A program made the position numbers and the translations under genes. Under the pieces are notes generated by a model that searched no databases, was not told the origin of the DNA, and saw only the letters and a program-made list of their open reading frames with translations. From Thermoplasmata archaeon (lineage in GTDB: Archaea; Thermoplasmatota; Thermoplasmata; Thermoplasmatales; Thermoplasmataceae): DNA of 35,846 bases. The stretch lies in NCBI GenBank assembly GCA_021826795.1, contig JAKAYM010000005.1, forward strand, positions 1 through 35,846. Direction: 5' to 3'. Shown piece after piece: positions 23,044-31,797 of this stretch (position 1 is its first letter; each line of letters starts with the position of its first letter).

Positions 23044-26000
23044 ATGAAGTTTGCCGTACTTATTGGCTGGAATGGTTCTGTCATACAGTCCTTTCTCAAA
23101 GCAGGTGAGCAAACCGGAAATGAGATAGAGATAAAATATCCGAGGCTTGATCCGGTGGATTCTGAATTCATCAATTTCATTAAAAACGCCGATGCTGTAT
23201 TCATCCATCATTTTTCAGGGGAAAATATATACAGTAATATCCTTGAGGACATTGAATCCGTAATAAAAAATAAAAAAAATGTCATTGCGATAGATCCGAT
23301 ACTCAGCAGTTACTCCACTGTAAGCAAATTTGTTGAGGAAAAGGTATCCAATTATTATTTCTATGGTGGATATGAAAATATCAAAAATATGATATTATTC
23401 ATTGAAAGCCTTCATGATGGCTGTGCATATGAAGAACCTGTTGAAATGCCTTTCTCAGGTGTCTATAATTATGGCAAGACAGGTTATTCCCGGAAAGCTG
23501 GTATACTTTTCTACAGGACAGCATGGGTAGATAACGATACAGGCATTGTAAGATCTATTATTGATGAATTAAATAGTAGAAAAATATCTGCAATTCCTGT
23601 CTTTACAAACGGATTCGGAGACAAATCCAGAAATATCAAAAGTGCAGAGGAATGCATACAGGAATATTTCTATAAAGATGGAAAATCCACCGTAGACGCA
23701 GTTATCAATCTGCTCTCATTCTCACTGATAAAAAAGGAGGACAAGATCACACTCATGCAACTCGGTGTGCCTGTTTTCCAGGGACTTATTTATTATTATA
23801 AGGAGGAGAAAGAATGGCTGGATTCTTCCGGCCTGGATGTAGTTTCGACAATAATGAGTGCCATGCTGCCTGAAATGGACGGAACCATAGAACCTGTCCT
23901 CATAGGGCTCATCCGAAAAATCTACGATCATGGGACAGTATACAGGGAACTGGTTCCGGTAAGGCAGCAGGTAAATTATATGGCAGGTAGAATCAGTCGA
24001 TGGATCGATCTTAAATACAAGAAAAACCGTGAGAAGAAAATTGCGATAATACTCCATTCCGGGTCTTCATTCAAGGATTTAGAGGCAAACATAGGCACAG
24101 CAACAGGGCTGGACACTCTCAATTCTGTTTCAAATATAATGCATCTTCTGAAATCCAGTGGCTATTCCATAGAATATACCCCGGAGGATGGAGAATCACT
24201 CATAAAAACAATAATGGAGAAGAAAGCAATTCCCGAGGGAAAATGGACTACAGTTGAAGATATAATGAATAAGGGAGGATCGGTTTATAGCATGTCTGTT
24301 GATCAGTACTATAAATTCTTTGAAGGACTTCCTGAAGACTCCCGGAAGCAGATTATAGCAAGGTGGGGTGAACTCAACACTAAAAGGGATTATATGCTCA
24401 AGGACGGAAAAATCCAGATTCCCGGAATAATGTCAGGCAATGTATTCATAGGAATTCAGCCGAAGAGGATAACATTCGCAGATAATGACAACAGCATCAG
24501 GACAATACACGATTCCCTGACGCCTATAACCCACTACTGGCTTGCATTCTATAAATGGATTCAGGAGATATTCCAGGCAGATGCAATCATCCATGTTGGC
24601 ACCCACGGCACACTGGAATTTACACCGGGAAAAGGCCTGGGATTATCACCCTCTGATTTCCCTGAAATTTCCATTGGAGAAATTCCGAATCTATACTTAT
24701 ATTCAACAAATGTACCGGGAGAGGGGATCATTGCAAAGAGAAGAAGCTATGCTGTATTGCTGGATTATATAACTCCACCCACGGCCTACGATGAGGTTCC
24801 CGAGGAAATAAAAGACCTTGAAGATTTAATAGATGATTTTGAAGAAACAGAGAAGGCTGAAAATAAACCCAGAGAGAGCATGATACTGGACAGAATACAG
24901 AAACTTTCAGATAAGATCGGTTTATCCATAGACTTTAAGGATTCTCACAAGGCAACACATGAAATAGAGCACAGGTTGAATCTTTTCAAGGATTCGGTAG
25001 TCACAAAGGGGCTTTATGTATATGGAAAGGATCTGGAAACGGCGGATATAAAAGATTATGTGGTCACGGCAACAAGATTTGACGAATCATTATACAAAAA
25101 TAGAGGTAAAGAAGAAGCAGAAGCAATGATAGATGCCTATCTGTACAAGGATGGGCAGCTGCCGGAACTTGAATCTGGAATAATAGAGAAGCTGAAATAT
25201 TCACCGGAAAACGAGAGAAATAATCTCCTCTCTGCCCTGAATGGAAAATATATCGAGCCGGGAGTATCAGGATCGCTTACGCGGGGAAGATATGATGTAC
25301 TTCCATCTGGAAGAAATTTTTATGCAGTGGACCCGTTTAAAATACCCAGCCATTCTGCATGGCAGGTCGGAGTAGTACTTGCAAACAAACTTATAGAAAA
25401 TGAATATAAAAAGGAAAGCAAATTCCCTGAAACAATAGGATTCGTTCTGTGGTCAACAGATGCATACCGTTCGGACGGTGAACTTATTTCACAGATACTG
25501 TACACACTTGGCGTTGAGCCTGTATGGCAGGAAGGAACAAAAAAGGTAAAGGATATAAAGCCTATACCACTGGACATACTGAAGCGACCCAGAATAGACG
25601 TTGTTGTGGAGTCCAGCGGGATAGTCCGTGACAACCTTTTCAATATAATAGAATTAATAGACATGGCAGTAAAGAAGGTATCCGAACTGAATGAGGATGA
25701 AGACAGCAATTTTATTATTAAACATCACAGAAAATACGGGCACCTTGACCGGATATTTTCTTCAAAACCCGGATCCTACGGTTCCGGAGTGAATAATGCT
25801 GTAGAATCCTCCAGATGGGAAAAAGAAGAAGATCTGGCAGATATATTCACAGAATGGATGGGGTACTCTTACGGTAAAAACAATTTCGGAAAGGAATCCA
25901 GAGAACAGCTTATTTCAATATCAAAGGACATAGAGACTATTATACATAAAAGAGAGATAGACGAGATCGATATAAATGACGATTCATGCAATTATTCATA

Positions 26001-26454
26001 CGCCGGTGGATTTTACTTGATGGCGAAAAACAGTGGTTCCAATCCTTCACTGATGTTTGAGGATACATTTAATCCCAATAAGCCGAAGGTCAGAACCATG
26101 AAGGAGGAAATAGAGAGAACAGCCATAGGAAAGCTACTGAATGAAAAATGGATCGATGCCCAGAAGAATTTCGGATACAGAGGTGCAACTGAAATGCTCA
26201 AAAAAATAGAGCATCTTTACGGATGGGGTGCAACCACTGGAATGGTCAATGATAATATTTTTAACAACATTGCTGAAAAATTCATTATGGATGAAAAGAT
26301 GAAAGAATGGTTCAAAAAAGAGAATCCCTGGGCTCTTTCAGAGATCACATCAAGAATGATAGAGGCATATAAACGGGATATATGGCACGCCACCGATGAA
26401 ATGAAGGAGAAACTGGAAGAGGAATACATGGAAATTGAGGGTGAAAACGAATGA
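23044..26454 (+). CDS. cobN: Cobaltochelatase CobN-like subunit
   Basis: The large, substrate-binding subunit of the class I chelatases (CobN/ChlH), which inserts cobalt into hydrogenobyrinate a,c-diamide in B12 synthesis. The 1136 residues show the CobN/BchH hallmark HVGTHGTLEFTPGKGLGLS at about 518-536, then PNLYLYSTNVPGEG, and downstream VGVVLANKL...FVLWSTDAYRSDGE and a C-terminal ATEMLKKIEHLYGWGATTGMV block (cited in part). It is somewhat shorter than bacterial CobN (about 1270). CobN rather than Mg-chelatase is favoured because nothing points to chlorophyll synthesis. The next gene starts inside its stop codon (ATGA). Ni or another metal cannot be excluded. Confidence 0.9.
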   Translation: MKFAVLIGWNGSVIQSFLKAGEQTGNEIEIKYPRLDPVDSEFINFIKNADAVFIHHFSGENIYSNILEDIESVIKNKKNVIAIDPILSSYSTVSKFVEEKVSNYYFYGGYENIKNMILFIESLHDGCAYEEPVEMPFSGVYNYGKTGYSRKAGILFYRTAWVDNDTGIVRSIIDELNSRKISAIPVFTNGFGDKSRNIKSAEECIQEYFYKDGKSTVDAVINLLSFSLIKKEDKITLMQLGVPVFQGLIYYYKEEKEWLDSSGLDVVSTIMSAMLPEMDGTIEPVLIGLIRKIYDHGTVYRELVPVRQQVNYMAGRISRWIDLKYKKNREKKIAIILHSGSSFKDLEANIGTATGLDTLNSVSNIMHLLKSSGYSIEYTPEDGESLIKTIMEKKAIPEGKWTTVEDIMNKGGSVYSMSVDQYYKFFEGLPEDSRKQIIARWGELNTKRDYMLKDGKIQIPGIMSGNVFIGIQPKRITFADNDNSIRTIHDSLTPITHYWLAFYKWIQEIFQADAIIHVGTHGTLEFTPGKGLGLSPSDFPEISIGEIPNLYLYSTNVPGEGIIAKRRSYAVLLDYITPPTAYDEVPEEIKDLEDLIDDFEETEKAENKPRESMILDRIQKLSDKIGLSIDFKDSHKATHEIEHRLNLFKDSVVTKGLYVYGKDLETADIKDYVVTATRFDESLYKNRGKEEAEAMIDAYLYKDGQLPELESGIIEKLKYSPENERNNLLSALNGKYIEPGVSGSLTRGRYDVLPSGRNFYAVDPFKIPSHSAWQVGVVLANKLIENEYKKESKFPETIGFVLWSTDAYRSDGELISQILYTLGVEPVWQEGTKKVKDIKPIPLDILKRPRIDVVVESSGIVRDNLFNIIELIDMAVKKVSELNEDEDSNFIIKHHRKYGHLDRIFSSKPGSYGSGVNNAVESSRWEKEEDLADIFTEWMGYSYGKNNFGKESREQLISISKDIETIIHKREIDEIDINDDSCNYSYAGGFYLMAKNSGSNPSLMFEDTFNPNKPKVRTMKEEIERTAIGKLLNEKWIDAQKNFGYRGATEMLKKIEHLYGWGATTGMVNDNIFNNIAEKFIMDEKMKEWFKKENPWALSEITSRMIEAYKRDIWHATDEMKEKLEEEYMEIEGENE

Positions 26455-28280
26455 GAACATTCAATTTTCCGTTTTCTGCAATTGTGGGCAATGATGATAT
26501 AAAACTCGGATTGATAGTAAATGCAATAGACAGCAAGATAGGGGGTTTACTCATAACAGGGCCCAAGGGTATAGCAAAATCAACAATGGTGAGATCATTA
26601 TCATCTGTACTTCCGGAAATAAGGGCAGTAAGGGGATGCAGATTCCACTGTGACCCGGACGGAGAATTATGTGATGAATGCATTGAGAAACAGAAAAATG
26701 GGAAACTTGAAACAGAAAAGATGCGGATCAGGATAGCGAATCTCCCGAACAGTACAACGCTTGACAGGGTAGTCGGGTCACTGGATATTTCCCATGCAAT
26801 AAAAGGCGAATCAGTACTCAGGGAAGGGCTCATCGGAGAGGCTAACCGTGGAATTCTTTACATAGATGAGGTCAATCTACTTGAGGATTCAATTGTTGAT
26901 TCCATACTGGACGCAGCAGCATCAGGTGTCAATATAGTTGAAAGGGAGGGCGTATCTTATATTCATCCCGCATCGTTCATACTTGTTGGAACAATGAACC
27001 CGGAGGAAGGTGAACTCAGGCCACAGCTTCTTGATAGATTCGGCATTTCTGTAGAGGGAAAAATGCCTGATTCGGCTGATACACTTCTTGAAATATCCGG
27101 GAGGGTTGAGGAATTTGATAAAAACAAATCGGAATTTATCAGGAAATATGAGAACGATGATAGGAATATAAAGTCAAGAATAATGAAAGCCAGGGAAATA
27201 CTTCCATACGTTACAATCAGGAGAGAGTTTTTGATGTTCATAGCAGATACAGTTCTGAAAAATTCGTTGAGCAACAGGTCAATGATCAGTACGGTGAAAA
27301 CAGCAAAAGCCATAGCTGCATATGATGGAAGAAAAGAGGTAAATGAAAACGATCTGAAAAAAGCCCTTGAGTTTGCCCTCAATCACAGGGTCAGGGAGAA
27401 GGGAAATAGCAGGCCCGATTATAACTATAAGGAACCTGAAAACTCCGAGACAGATGAAGATAATGAAAACAGTGGTCCGGATCAGGATGACCAGAGTAAC
27501 AAAGACAATGAAGCAGGGAACAATGAAGCAAAAAACGAAGATAACCAGGGTAACAATTCCAGAAAAGAACGGATTGGAAAAATAGAACTCAAGCCTCAGA
27601 AAAGCCTGGAAACCAGAACCTCCGGTAGATCCGGAATCGCCAAGCAGTACAGGCACCGAGGTAAGAAATCTGGCACGCATCTTGATATGAGGTCATCATT
27701 ACTAAATACATGGACATACGGTTTTACGGAAATTAACAGCAGGACAGTAGTCATGAACGATTCATTTTCATCTGGTTCCATTCCGTTTATAATAGCAATT
27801 GATTCCAGCAGATCTATGAATTTCAGTTCGAGAATACAGATAGCAAAGGATTTTTCTGACGTGCTGCTCAAAAAACTTTACTTGATGCGCAGCCGTGTGG
27901 CATTGCTAACATTCTCAGGGCAGCATTCAAAACTTGTTATGAATTTTTCCAGAAACTTTACTTCATTGAAAAATCATATAAACAGCATAAAGAGCGAAGG
28001 AAAAACCCCACTTTATGATGCACTGAAAGAAATATATAACCTATCCACATATGCGAAGTTTAGGACCATATCCCTGCTTATATCCGATGGGAGGGGCAAT
28101 GTGTTTCCGGGAAATCCAAGAAGCAACCTGGAGGAGATATCCAGGAAGTTGAAGAAAGTATCAAAAATGTATATAATAGATAAAAAGGATAATAGATTTC
28201 TGCCCACATATAACAATATAATTTCAGAATATTCCGGTGCAACAATCATAGATGACCTGAGGGACATATCAATTAACTGA
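26451..28280 (+). CDS. Fused ChlI/ChlD-like AAA+ and VWA subunit of the chelatase
   Basis: This 609-residue protein combines the two motor subunits of class I chelatases. Residues 1-320 are an AAA+ ATPase of the BchI/ChlI type: Walker A GPKGIAKST near 37-45, Walker B GILYIDEVNLLED near 132-144, and ILVGTMNPEEGELRPQLLDRF (cited in part) with sensor Asn and Arg finger. A Cys-rich insert, CRFHCDPDGELCDEC, may bind zinc. A Glu/Asp/Asn-rich linker runs from about 320 to 370. From about 445 a VWA domain carries the MIDAS motif DSSRSM and a later LLISDGRGN. Overlap with cobN by 4 bases supports a CobN-ChlID complex instead of the bacterial CobNST trio. Confidence 0.9.
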   Translation: MRTFNFPFSAIVGNDDIKLGLIVNAIDSKIGGLLITGPKGIAKSTMVRSLSSVLPEIRAVRGCRFHCDPDGELCDECIEKQKNGKLETEKMRIRIANLPNSTTLDRVVGSLDISHAIKGESVLREGLIGEANRGILYIDEVNLLEDSIVDSILDAAASGVNIVEREGVSYIHPASFILVGTMNPEEGELRPQLLDRFGISVEGKMPDSADTLLEISGRVEEFDKNKSEFIRKYENDDRNIKSRIMKAREILPYVTIRREFLMFIADTVLKNSLSNRSMISTVKTAKAIAAYDGRKEVNENDLKKALEFALNHRVREKGNSRPDYNYKEPENSETDEDNENSGPDQDDQSNKDNEAGNNEAKNEDNQGNNSRKERIGKIELKPQKSLETRTSGRSGIAKQYRHRGKKSGTHLDMRSSLLNTWTYGFTEINSRTVVMNDSFSSGSIPFIIAIDSSRSMNFSSRIQIAKDFSDVLLKKLYLMRSRVALLTFSGQHSKLVMNFSRNFTSLKNHINSIKSEGKTPLYDALKEIYNLSTYAKFRTISLLISDGRGNVFPGNPRSNLEEISRKLKKVSKMYIIDKKDNRFLPTYNNIISEYSGATIIDDLRDISIN

Positions 28281-28293
28281 AAAATATTTTTCA
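28278..28293 (+). terminator. AT-rich perfect palindrome at the end of the chelatase unit
   Basis: TGAAAAATATTTTTCA is a perfect 16-base palindrome that begins with the TGA stop of the chelatase gene. It contains a five-T run, so it could end transcription, but archaeal termination by U-runs does not need a hairpin, and its function is a guess. Confidence 0.3.
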
Positions 28294-28340
28294 AACAGGA
28301 ATAATGGCAATTTATTTATTGAACAAGACCATTTATATTT

Positions 28341-28703
28341 ATGACAGACAAGGTTATTTTCGTACTTGAAACTGGCAGGGAAAACATGGCCAAATTAATG
28401 GCAAACACCGGCATGGGTGCAAAGATGAAGGATTACGATAAAGATTTAGTAGTTGAGATGATTTTTTTGACTCCCGCTGTTTCAGTACTCAATAAGGATC
28501 AGGTTCTGTATAGCCCGATACTCGACACCGTGAAAAAAGCCAAAAAAACAGGCATCAAAATCATAGCATGTGAGACAGCTATGGCAAATGTAGGGCTTAC
28601 TAAAGACAAAATTGAAGAAGGGATTGTTGATGAATTTGCACCTGTGGGAGGACTCTACGTTCTTAAAAAAATAAAAGAAGGATACGAATCCTTCTGGATA
28701 TGA
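28341..28703 (+). CDS. DsrE-family-like protein
   Basis: A 120-residue alpha/beta protein of the DsrE/DsrF-like superfamily, whose members include sulfur carriers and many proteins of unknown role. The fold starts with DKVIFVLETGRENM and ends in the typical IACETAMANVGLTKDKIEEG (20 residues) followed by FAPVGGLYVLKKIKEGYESFW. The only Cys, in IACETAM, is where sulfur-carrying members have their reactive Cys. An AT-rich TATA-like stretch around 28309-28317 precedes the ATG at leaderless distance. It is transcribed separately from the chelatase genes. A sulfur role is possible but not shown. Confidence 0.7.
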   Translation: MTDKVIFVLETGRENMAKLMANTGMGAKMKDYDKDLVVEMIFLTPAVSVLNKDQVLYSPILDTVKKAKKTGIKIIACETAMANVGLTKDKIEEGIVDEFAPVGGLYVLKKIKEGYESFWI

Positions 28704-28752
28704 AATTTATAAATATTATTTATTTTAAAAACTAAAAATTTAATAATACGGT

Positions 28753-30024
28753 TTAAACTGTACTATCACCGATATCTGGATCTTCCAGCGACACATTATC
28801 AGTTTCTTTTGATTTGTAGATAACCCCCAGAGCAATCAGGATAAAAATTAATGTGAATACGGGATAAAGTGCGTATTCTATAGTACCCAGAAGATCTGAA
28901 GCGTATGGAGCAGGTCCGCCTATAAATGAATTGCCATACTGATAGCTTGCTGAATTACCGGAATATCTCACCCTTGTGGGAAATATTTCGGAAATCATTG
29001 CCCCAAGGGGAGAATAACTCAACCCATGGGCTACCGCGAATAATGATAAGAATAAAATGAAATATCCGGTTCCGATAAGATATATCGATGGAAACAGAAC
29101 AGCAAGAGCAAGCAGATTTGCACCTGCAATTATAACCCTTCTTCCTTTTTTATCCGATATCTGGCCGCCAATAAATACGAATATTATATCCAGCACGCCG
29201 AATATAGCTGTGCCAATGAGACCCACGAGAACAGTTATTGCTTTCATGTCTTCAAACATCACAGGCAGCAAGGAAATCGCAAAATAGAAGAAATTCCCTG
29301 ATGACCCTGCAAGCAGTGTACCTACTATAATTTCCTTCCAGTGTTTTGTGAATAATTCCTTTTCCGGTGATTTTAAAAGCCTCTTATTTTTCTTCTCTGC
29401 CTCGAATACCGGTGTTTCTTTAACCTTCAGTCTTATAAAAACTCCGACTATAACTATTACAAAACTTGCAAGGAATGGGATTCTCCACCCGATAGAATAC
29501 ATAAAGGAAGTTGGAAACACATACACCAGTGGTATGAATATTGCTGTGCCCAGGAGCAATCCGATACCGACAGTTGATTGTACAAAGGAGGAATAAAATC
29601 CTCTCCTTTCTTTGAAGGTTTCGAGTGTCAATAGCATTGCACCACCCCACTCTCCGCCAAGCCCAAAACCGAGGATGAGTCTCAGTACAACCAGCAGAAC
29701 TATAGCCAGTGCTCCAATACTTGCCTCAGGCGGTATCAGGCCAGTAAGCCCTGTTGAAATTCCGGATATAAGAAGTGTAAGAAGCAGTATCCTCTTTCTT
29801 CCGAGTTTATCACCAAAATGACCGAAAACATAGGCACCCACTGGTCTTGTCACAAAGCCGAGGGCAAAGGTAAGCAATGTCAATAAGAGGCCCTCAGCAA
29901 CGCTAACATTTGGATAAAAAGTTTTTTCTATATATATTGCACCCGATGAAAAAATGAAAATTCCATACCATTCAATTATGGTTCCAATCATGGATGCCGC
30001 TATAACATCTGTTTTTTCGCTCAT
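28753..30024 (-). CDS. MFS transporter of the metabolite:H+ symporter (MHS) family
   Basis: A 12-helix proton-coupled transporter for organic acids or related metabolites. The MHS signature is complete: IGTIIEWYGIFIFSSGAIY, GFVTRPVGAYVFGHFGDKLGRKR (cited in part), LRLILGFGLGGEWGGAML and ETFKERRGFYSSF. Family members move citrate, ketoglutarate, proline/betaine or shikimate; no substrate can be chosen. The frame could start at ATG 30030 or 30024. A broad TATA-like region at 30042-30056 places the RNA start near 30019-30025, so I prefer 30024. It converges with the DsrE-like gene. Confidence 0.9.
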   Translation of the reverse strand: MSEKTDVIAASMIGTIIEWYGIFIFSSGAIYIEKTFYPNVSVAEGLLLTLLTFALGFVTRPVGAYVFGHFGDKLGRKRILLLTLLISGISTGLTGLIPPEASIGALAIVLLVVLRLILGFGLGGEWGGAMLLTLETFKERRGFYSSFVQSTVGIGLLLGTAIFIPLVYVFPTSFMYSIGWRIPFLASFVIVIVGVFIRLKVKETPVFEAEKKNKRLLKSPEKELFTKHWKEIIVGTLLAGSSGNFFYFAISLLPVMFEDMKAITVLVGLIGTAIFGVLDIIFVFIGGQISDKKGRRVIIAGANLLALAVLFPSIYLIGTGYFILFLSLFAVAHGLSYSPLGAMISEIFPTRVRYSGNSASYQYGNSFIGGPAPYASDLLGTIEYALYPVFTLIFILIALGVIYKSKETDNVSLEDPDIGDSTV

Positions 30025-30030
30025 AAACAT

Positions 30031-30334
30031 TGAATTAAAACTTATATATATTTATTTGGAGTTTAACATTGAATTTTTGTCGCCGTATTACAGAATTTTC
30101 CAGCATTATAAAAATAGAAATTCACACAGGGCATTAACTTTCATTCTGTAAAACTAATTCAATTGTTATTCAAAAGATAAATTGGCATACTGATGTATTA
30201 TAATCAAGTACAGAATTTATGGTGGCAGTTGAGCATTAATAGAACTGGACATCCTGTATGTGCTGAAATATAAGGTAATTCTAAATATTTATATTACAGT
30301 TTATAATACCAAGCAGAAGTGAAGGAGGATTATC
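30031..30334. promoter_or_regulatory. Gene-free gap with promoters for the MHS transporter and the ribosomal operon
   Basis: About 300 bases without a credible gene. At the left is the TATA-rich transporter promoter (30042-30056, minus strand). At the right, AAATATTTATATTAC at about 30282-30296 is a TATA region for the ribosomal operon, predicting a leader of roughly 25 bases, and AAGGAGGAT at 30322-30330 is a strong SD before ATG 30335. The middle, 30060-30280, shows nothing I can name. Confidence 0.5.
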
Positions 30335-30952
30335 ATGGAAAACACTTATGTAAAGTTTGAAGCTCCCGAATCGTTAGTCAAAGACGCATTGGATTTTGTA
30401 GAAAATTCATACAGATCTGGTAAGATTAAGAAAGGGACAAATGAGGTAGTGAAGGCTATAGAGAGAGGGGAAGCCAAAGTTGTCGTTATTGCAGAGGACG
30501 TATCTCCACCTGAGGTTGTATTCTATATTCCTGTCCTGTGTGAAGAGAGAAAAGTTCCATATACATATGTTAAAAATAAAAATGACCTGGGCTTAAAGGT
30601 AGGTATTGCATCTGCGGCTTCAATTGCAGTTACAGATTTCGGAAAGAATGATGAGGCATATAAGAGTCTTTTATCATCCATAGAAAGTGCTAAAACCGGT
30701 AAGGAAGAAAAGAAGAAAGCACCCGTAAAGGAAGAAAAGAAAAAGGAAGAAGTAGCTGAGCCAGCTCCCGCAGAGGTAGCCGAAGAACCGGAATCAAAGG
30801 AAGAAAAGAAGGAAAAGAAAGAGCCCAAGAAAGCTGCAAAGAAGGAAAAGGAATCTGAATCAAAGGAAGAAAAGAAGGAAAAGAAAGAGCCCAAGAAAGC
30901 TGCAAAGAAACCAGCGAAAAAGAGCAAAGATTCAGAAGAAAGTGAAGAGTGA
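30335..30952 (+). CDS. rpl7ae: Ribosomal protein L7Ae with long Lys/Glu-rich tail
   Basis: L7Ae binds kink-turns in 23S rRNA, box C/D and H/ACA guide RNAs and RNase P RNA. Residues 1-120 are a normal L7Ae: KKGTNEVVKAIERGEAKVVVIAEDV (cited in part; GTNEVVKAIERGEAK is the RNA-binding motif), PPEVVFYIPVLCEERKVPY and GLKVGIASAASIAV. Archaeal L7Ae usually stops there. Here about 85 more residues follow, almost only Lys, Glu, Ala, Pro and Ser, including two identical copies of ESKEEKKEKKEPKKAAKK. The tail is in frame without disruption. It heads the conserved archaeal block with S28e, L24e, Ndk and aIF5B. Confidence 0.96.
   Translation: MENTYVKFEAPESLVKDALDFVENSYRSGKIKKGTNEVVKAIERGEAKVVVIAEDVSPPEVVFYIPVLCEERKVPYTYVKNKNDLGLKVGIASAASIAVTDFGKNDEAYKSLLSSIESAKTGKEEKKKAPVKEEKKKEEVAEPAPAEVAEEPESKEEKKEKKEPKKAAKKEKESESKEEKKEKKEPKKAAKKPAKKSKDSEESEE
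30791..30909 (+). repeat. Exact 53-base direct repeat inside rpl7ae, 66-base period
   Basis: Bases 30791-30843 recur without a mismatch at 30857-30909. The spacing of 66 bases equals 22 codons, so the reading frame is kept and the tail gains one unit. Identity at synonymous positions shows either a recent duplication or ongoing gene-conversion-like homogenisation. Confidence 0.95.
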
Positions 30953-30958
30953 TGCTTT

Positions 30959-31168
30959 ATGGCAGATGATGCAACTCCAGCTGAAGTAGTAGAACTAATG
31001 GGTAGAACTGGAATGACCGGAGAGGCAACAACCGTTAAGGTAAGGGTTCTCGAAGGCAAGGATCAGGGCCGTATAATCGCAAGGAATGTACTCGGGCCTG
31101 TAAAGGTAGGTGATATACTCATGCTGAGAGAAACTGCAAGAGAAGCCAGAAGGTTATCTATAAGGTGA
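30959..31168 (+). CDS. rps28e: Ribosomal protein S28e
   Basis: A small archaeal/eukaryotic 30S protein of 69 residues near the mRNA exit region. The sequence is typical over its whole length: [42 protein letters not shown], cited in part, and the conserved C-terminus [14 protein letters not shown]. It starts 6 bases after rpl7ae and is followed 5 bases later by rpl24e. Confidence 0.96.
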   Translation: MADDATPAEVVELMGRTGMTGEATTVKVRVLEGKDQGRIIARNVLGPVKVGDILMLRETAREARRLSIR

Positions 31169-31173
31169 ACAAA

Positions 31174-31371
31174 ATGGAAAATAGAAAGTGTATCTTCTGC
31201 GGGCATGATATTGAACCTGCATCCGGCATTATTTATATAAGGAAGGATGGGAATGTAATGAATTTCTGCTCCAAAAAATGCAGAACAAATATGATTGACC
31301 TGAAAAGGGCAGCTAGAAATGTAAAGTGGACAAACGAATACCACCGCTTAAAGGAAATGAGAAAGGCGTAA
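31174..31371 (+). CDS. rpl24e: Ribosomal protein L24e
   Basis: A zinc-binding 50S protein of 65 residues. [13 protein letters not shown] and [11 protein letters not shown] supply the four zinc cysteines, and [10 protein letters not shown] closes the conserved domain. ATG 31174 is chosen because AGGTGA sits 6 bases before it; a GTG at 31165 would add three residues and overlap the S28e stop. Confidence 0.95.
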   Translation: MENRKCIFCGHDIEPASGIIYIRKDGNVMNFCSKKCRTNMIDLKRAARNVKWTNEYHRLKEMRKA

Positions 31372-31375
31372 TAAT

Positions 31376-31795
31376 ATGGAAAGAACATTGGTGCTCATTA
31401 AGCCTGACGGCGTTAAAAGACATCTCATAGGAAATATAATAACCAGATTTGAAAACAAGGGTTTAAAAATTTTGTCTCTCAAATTGATGAAAGTTTCTGA
31501 GGCAAAGGCAAAGGAGCATTACAGTGTGCATAGCCTTAAACCTTTTTTTGACGGTCTGGTATCATACCTAACATCAGGTCCCATTGTTGCAATAATACTC
31601 GAAGGTGATAATGCAATAATTTCGTGCAGAAATATTGCCGGTGCAACAGACGGTTCGAAGGCAGCAGCCGGAACAATAAGGGGGGACTTCTCTCTAAACA
31701 TAGAGGAAAACATAGTTCACGCATCCGACTCTCAGGAAGCATATAACCATGAATATAAAATATTCTTTAATGAGAATGAGATAATGGATTATTGA
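31376..31795 (+). CDS. ndk: Nucleoside diphosphate kinase
   Basis: It transfers phosphate from ATP to other nucleoside diphosphates. The protein begins RTLVLIKPDGVKR, has RNIAGATDGSKAAAGTIRGDF, and carries the active-site His in ENIVHASDS. Length 139 is normal. It follows rpl24e by 4 bases and overlaps or nearly abuts the initiation factor gene, as in many euryarchaea. Confidence 0.97.
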   Translation: MERTLVLIKPDGVKRHLIGNIITRFENKGLKILSLKLMKVSEAKAKEHYSVHSLKPFFDGLVSYLTSGPIVAIILEGDNAIISCRNIAGATDGSKAAAGTIRGDFSLNIEENIVHASDSQEAYNHEYKIFFNENEIMDY

Positions 31796-31797
31796 AT

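Noticed and set aside
30523..31059. Ser/Phe-rich minus-strand frame opposite the L7Ae tail
   Set aside because: It is the mirror of the Lys/Glu repeat; composition is explained entirely by the sense gene.
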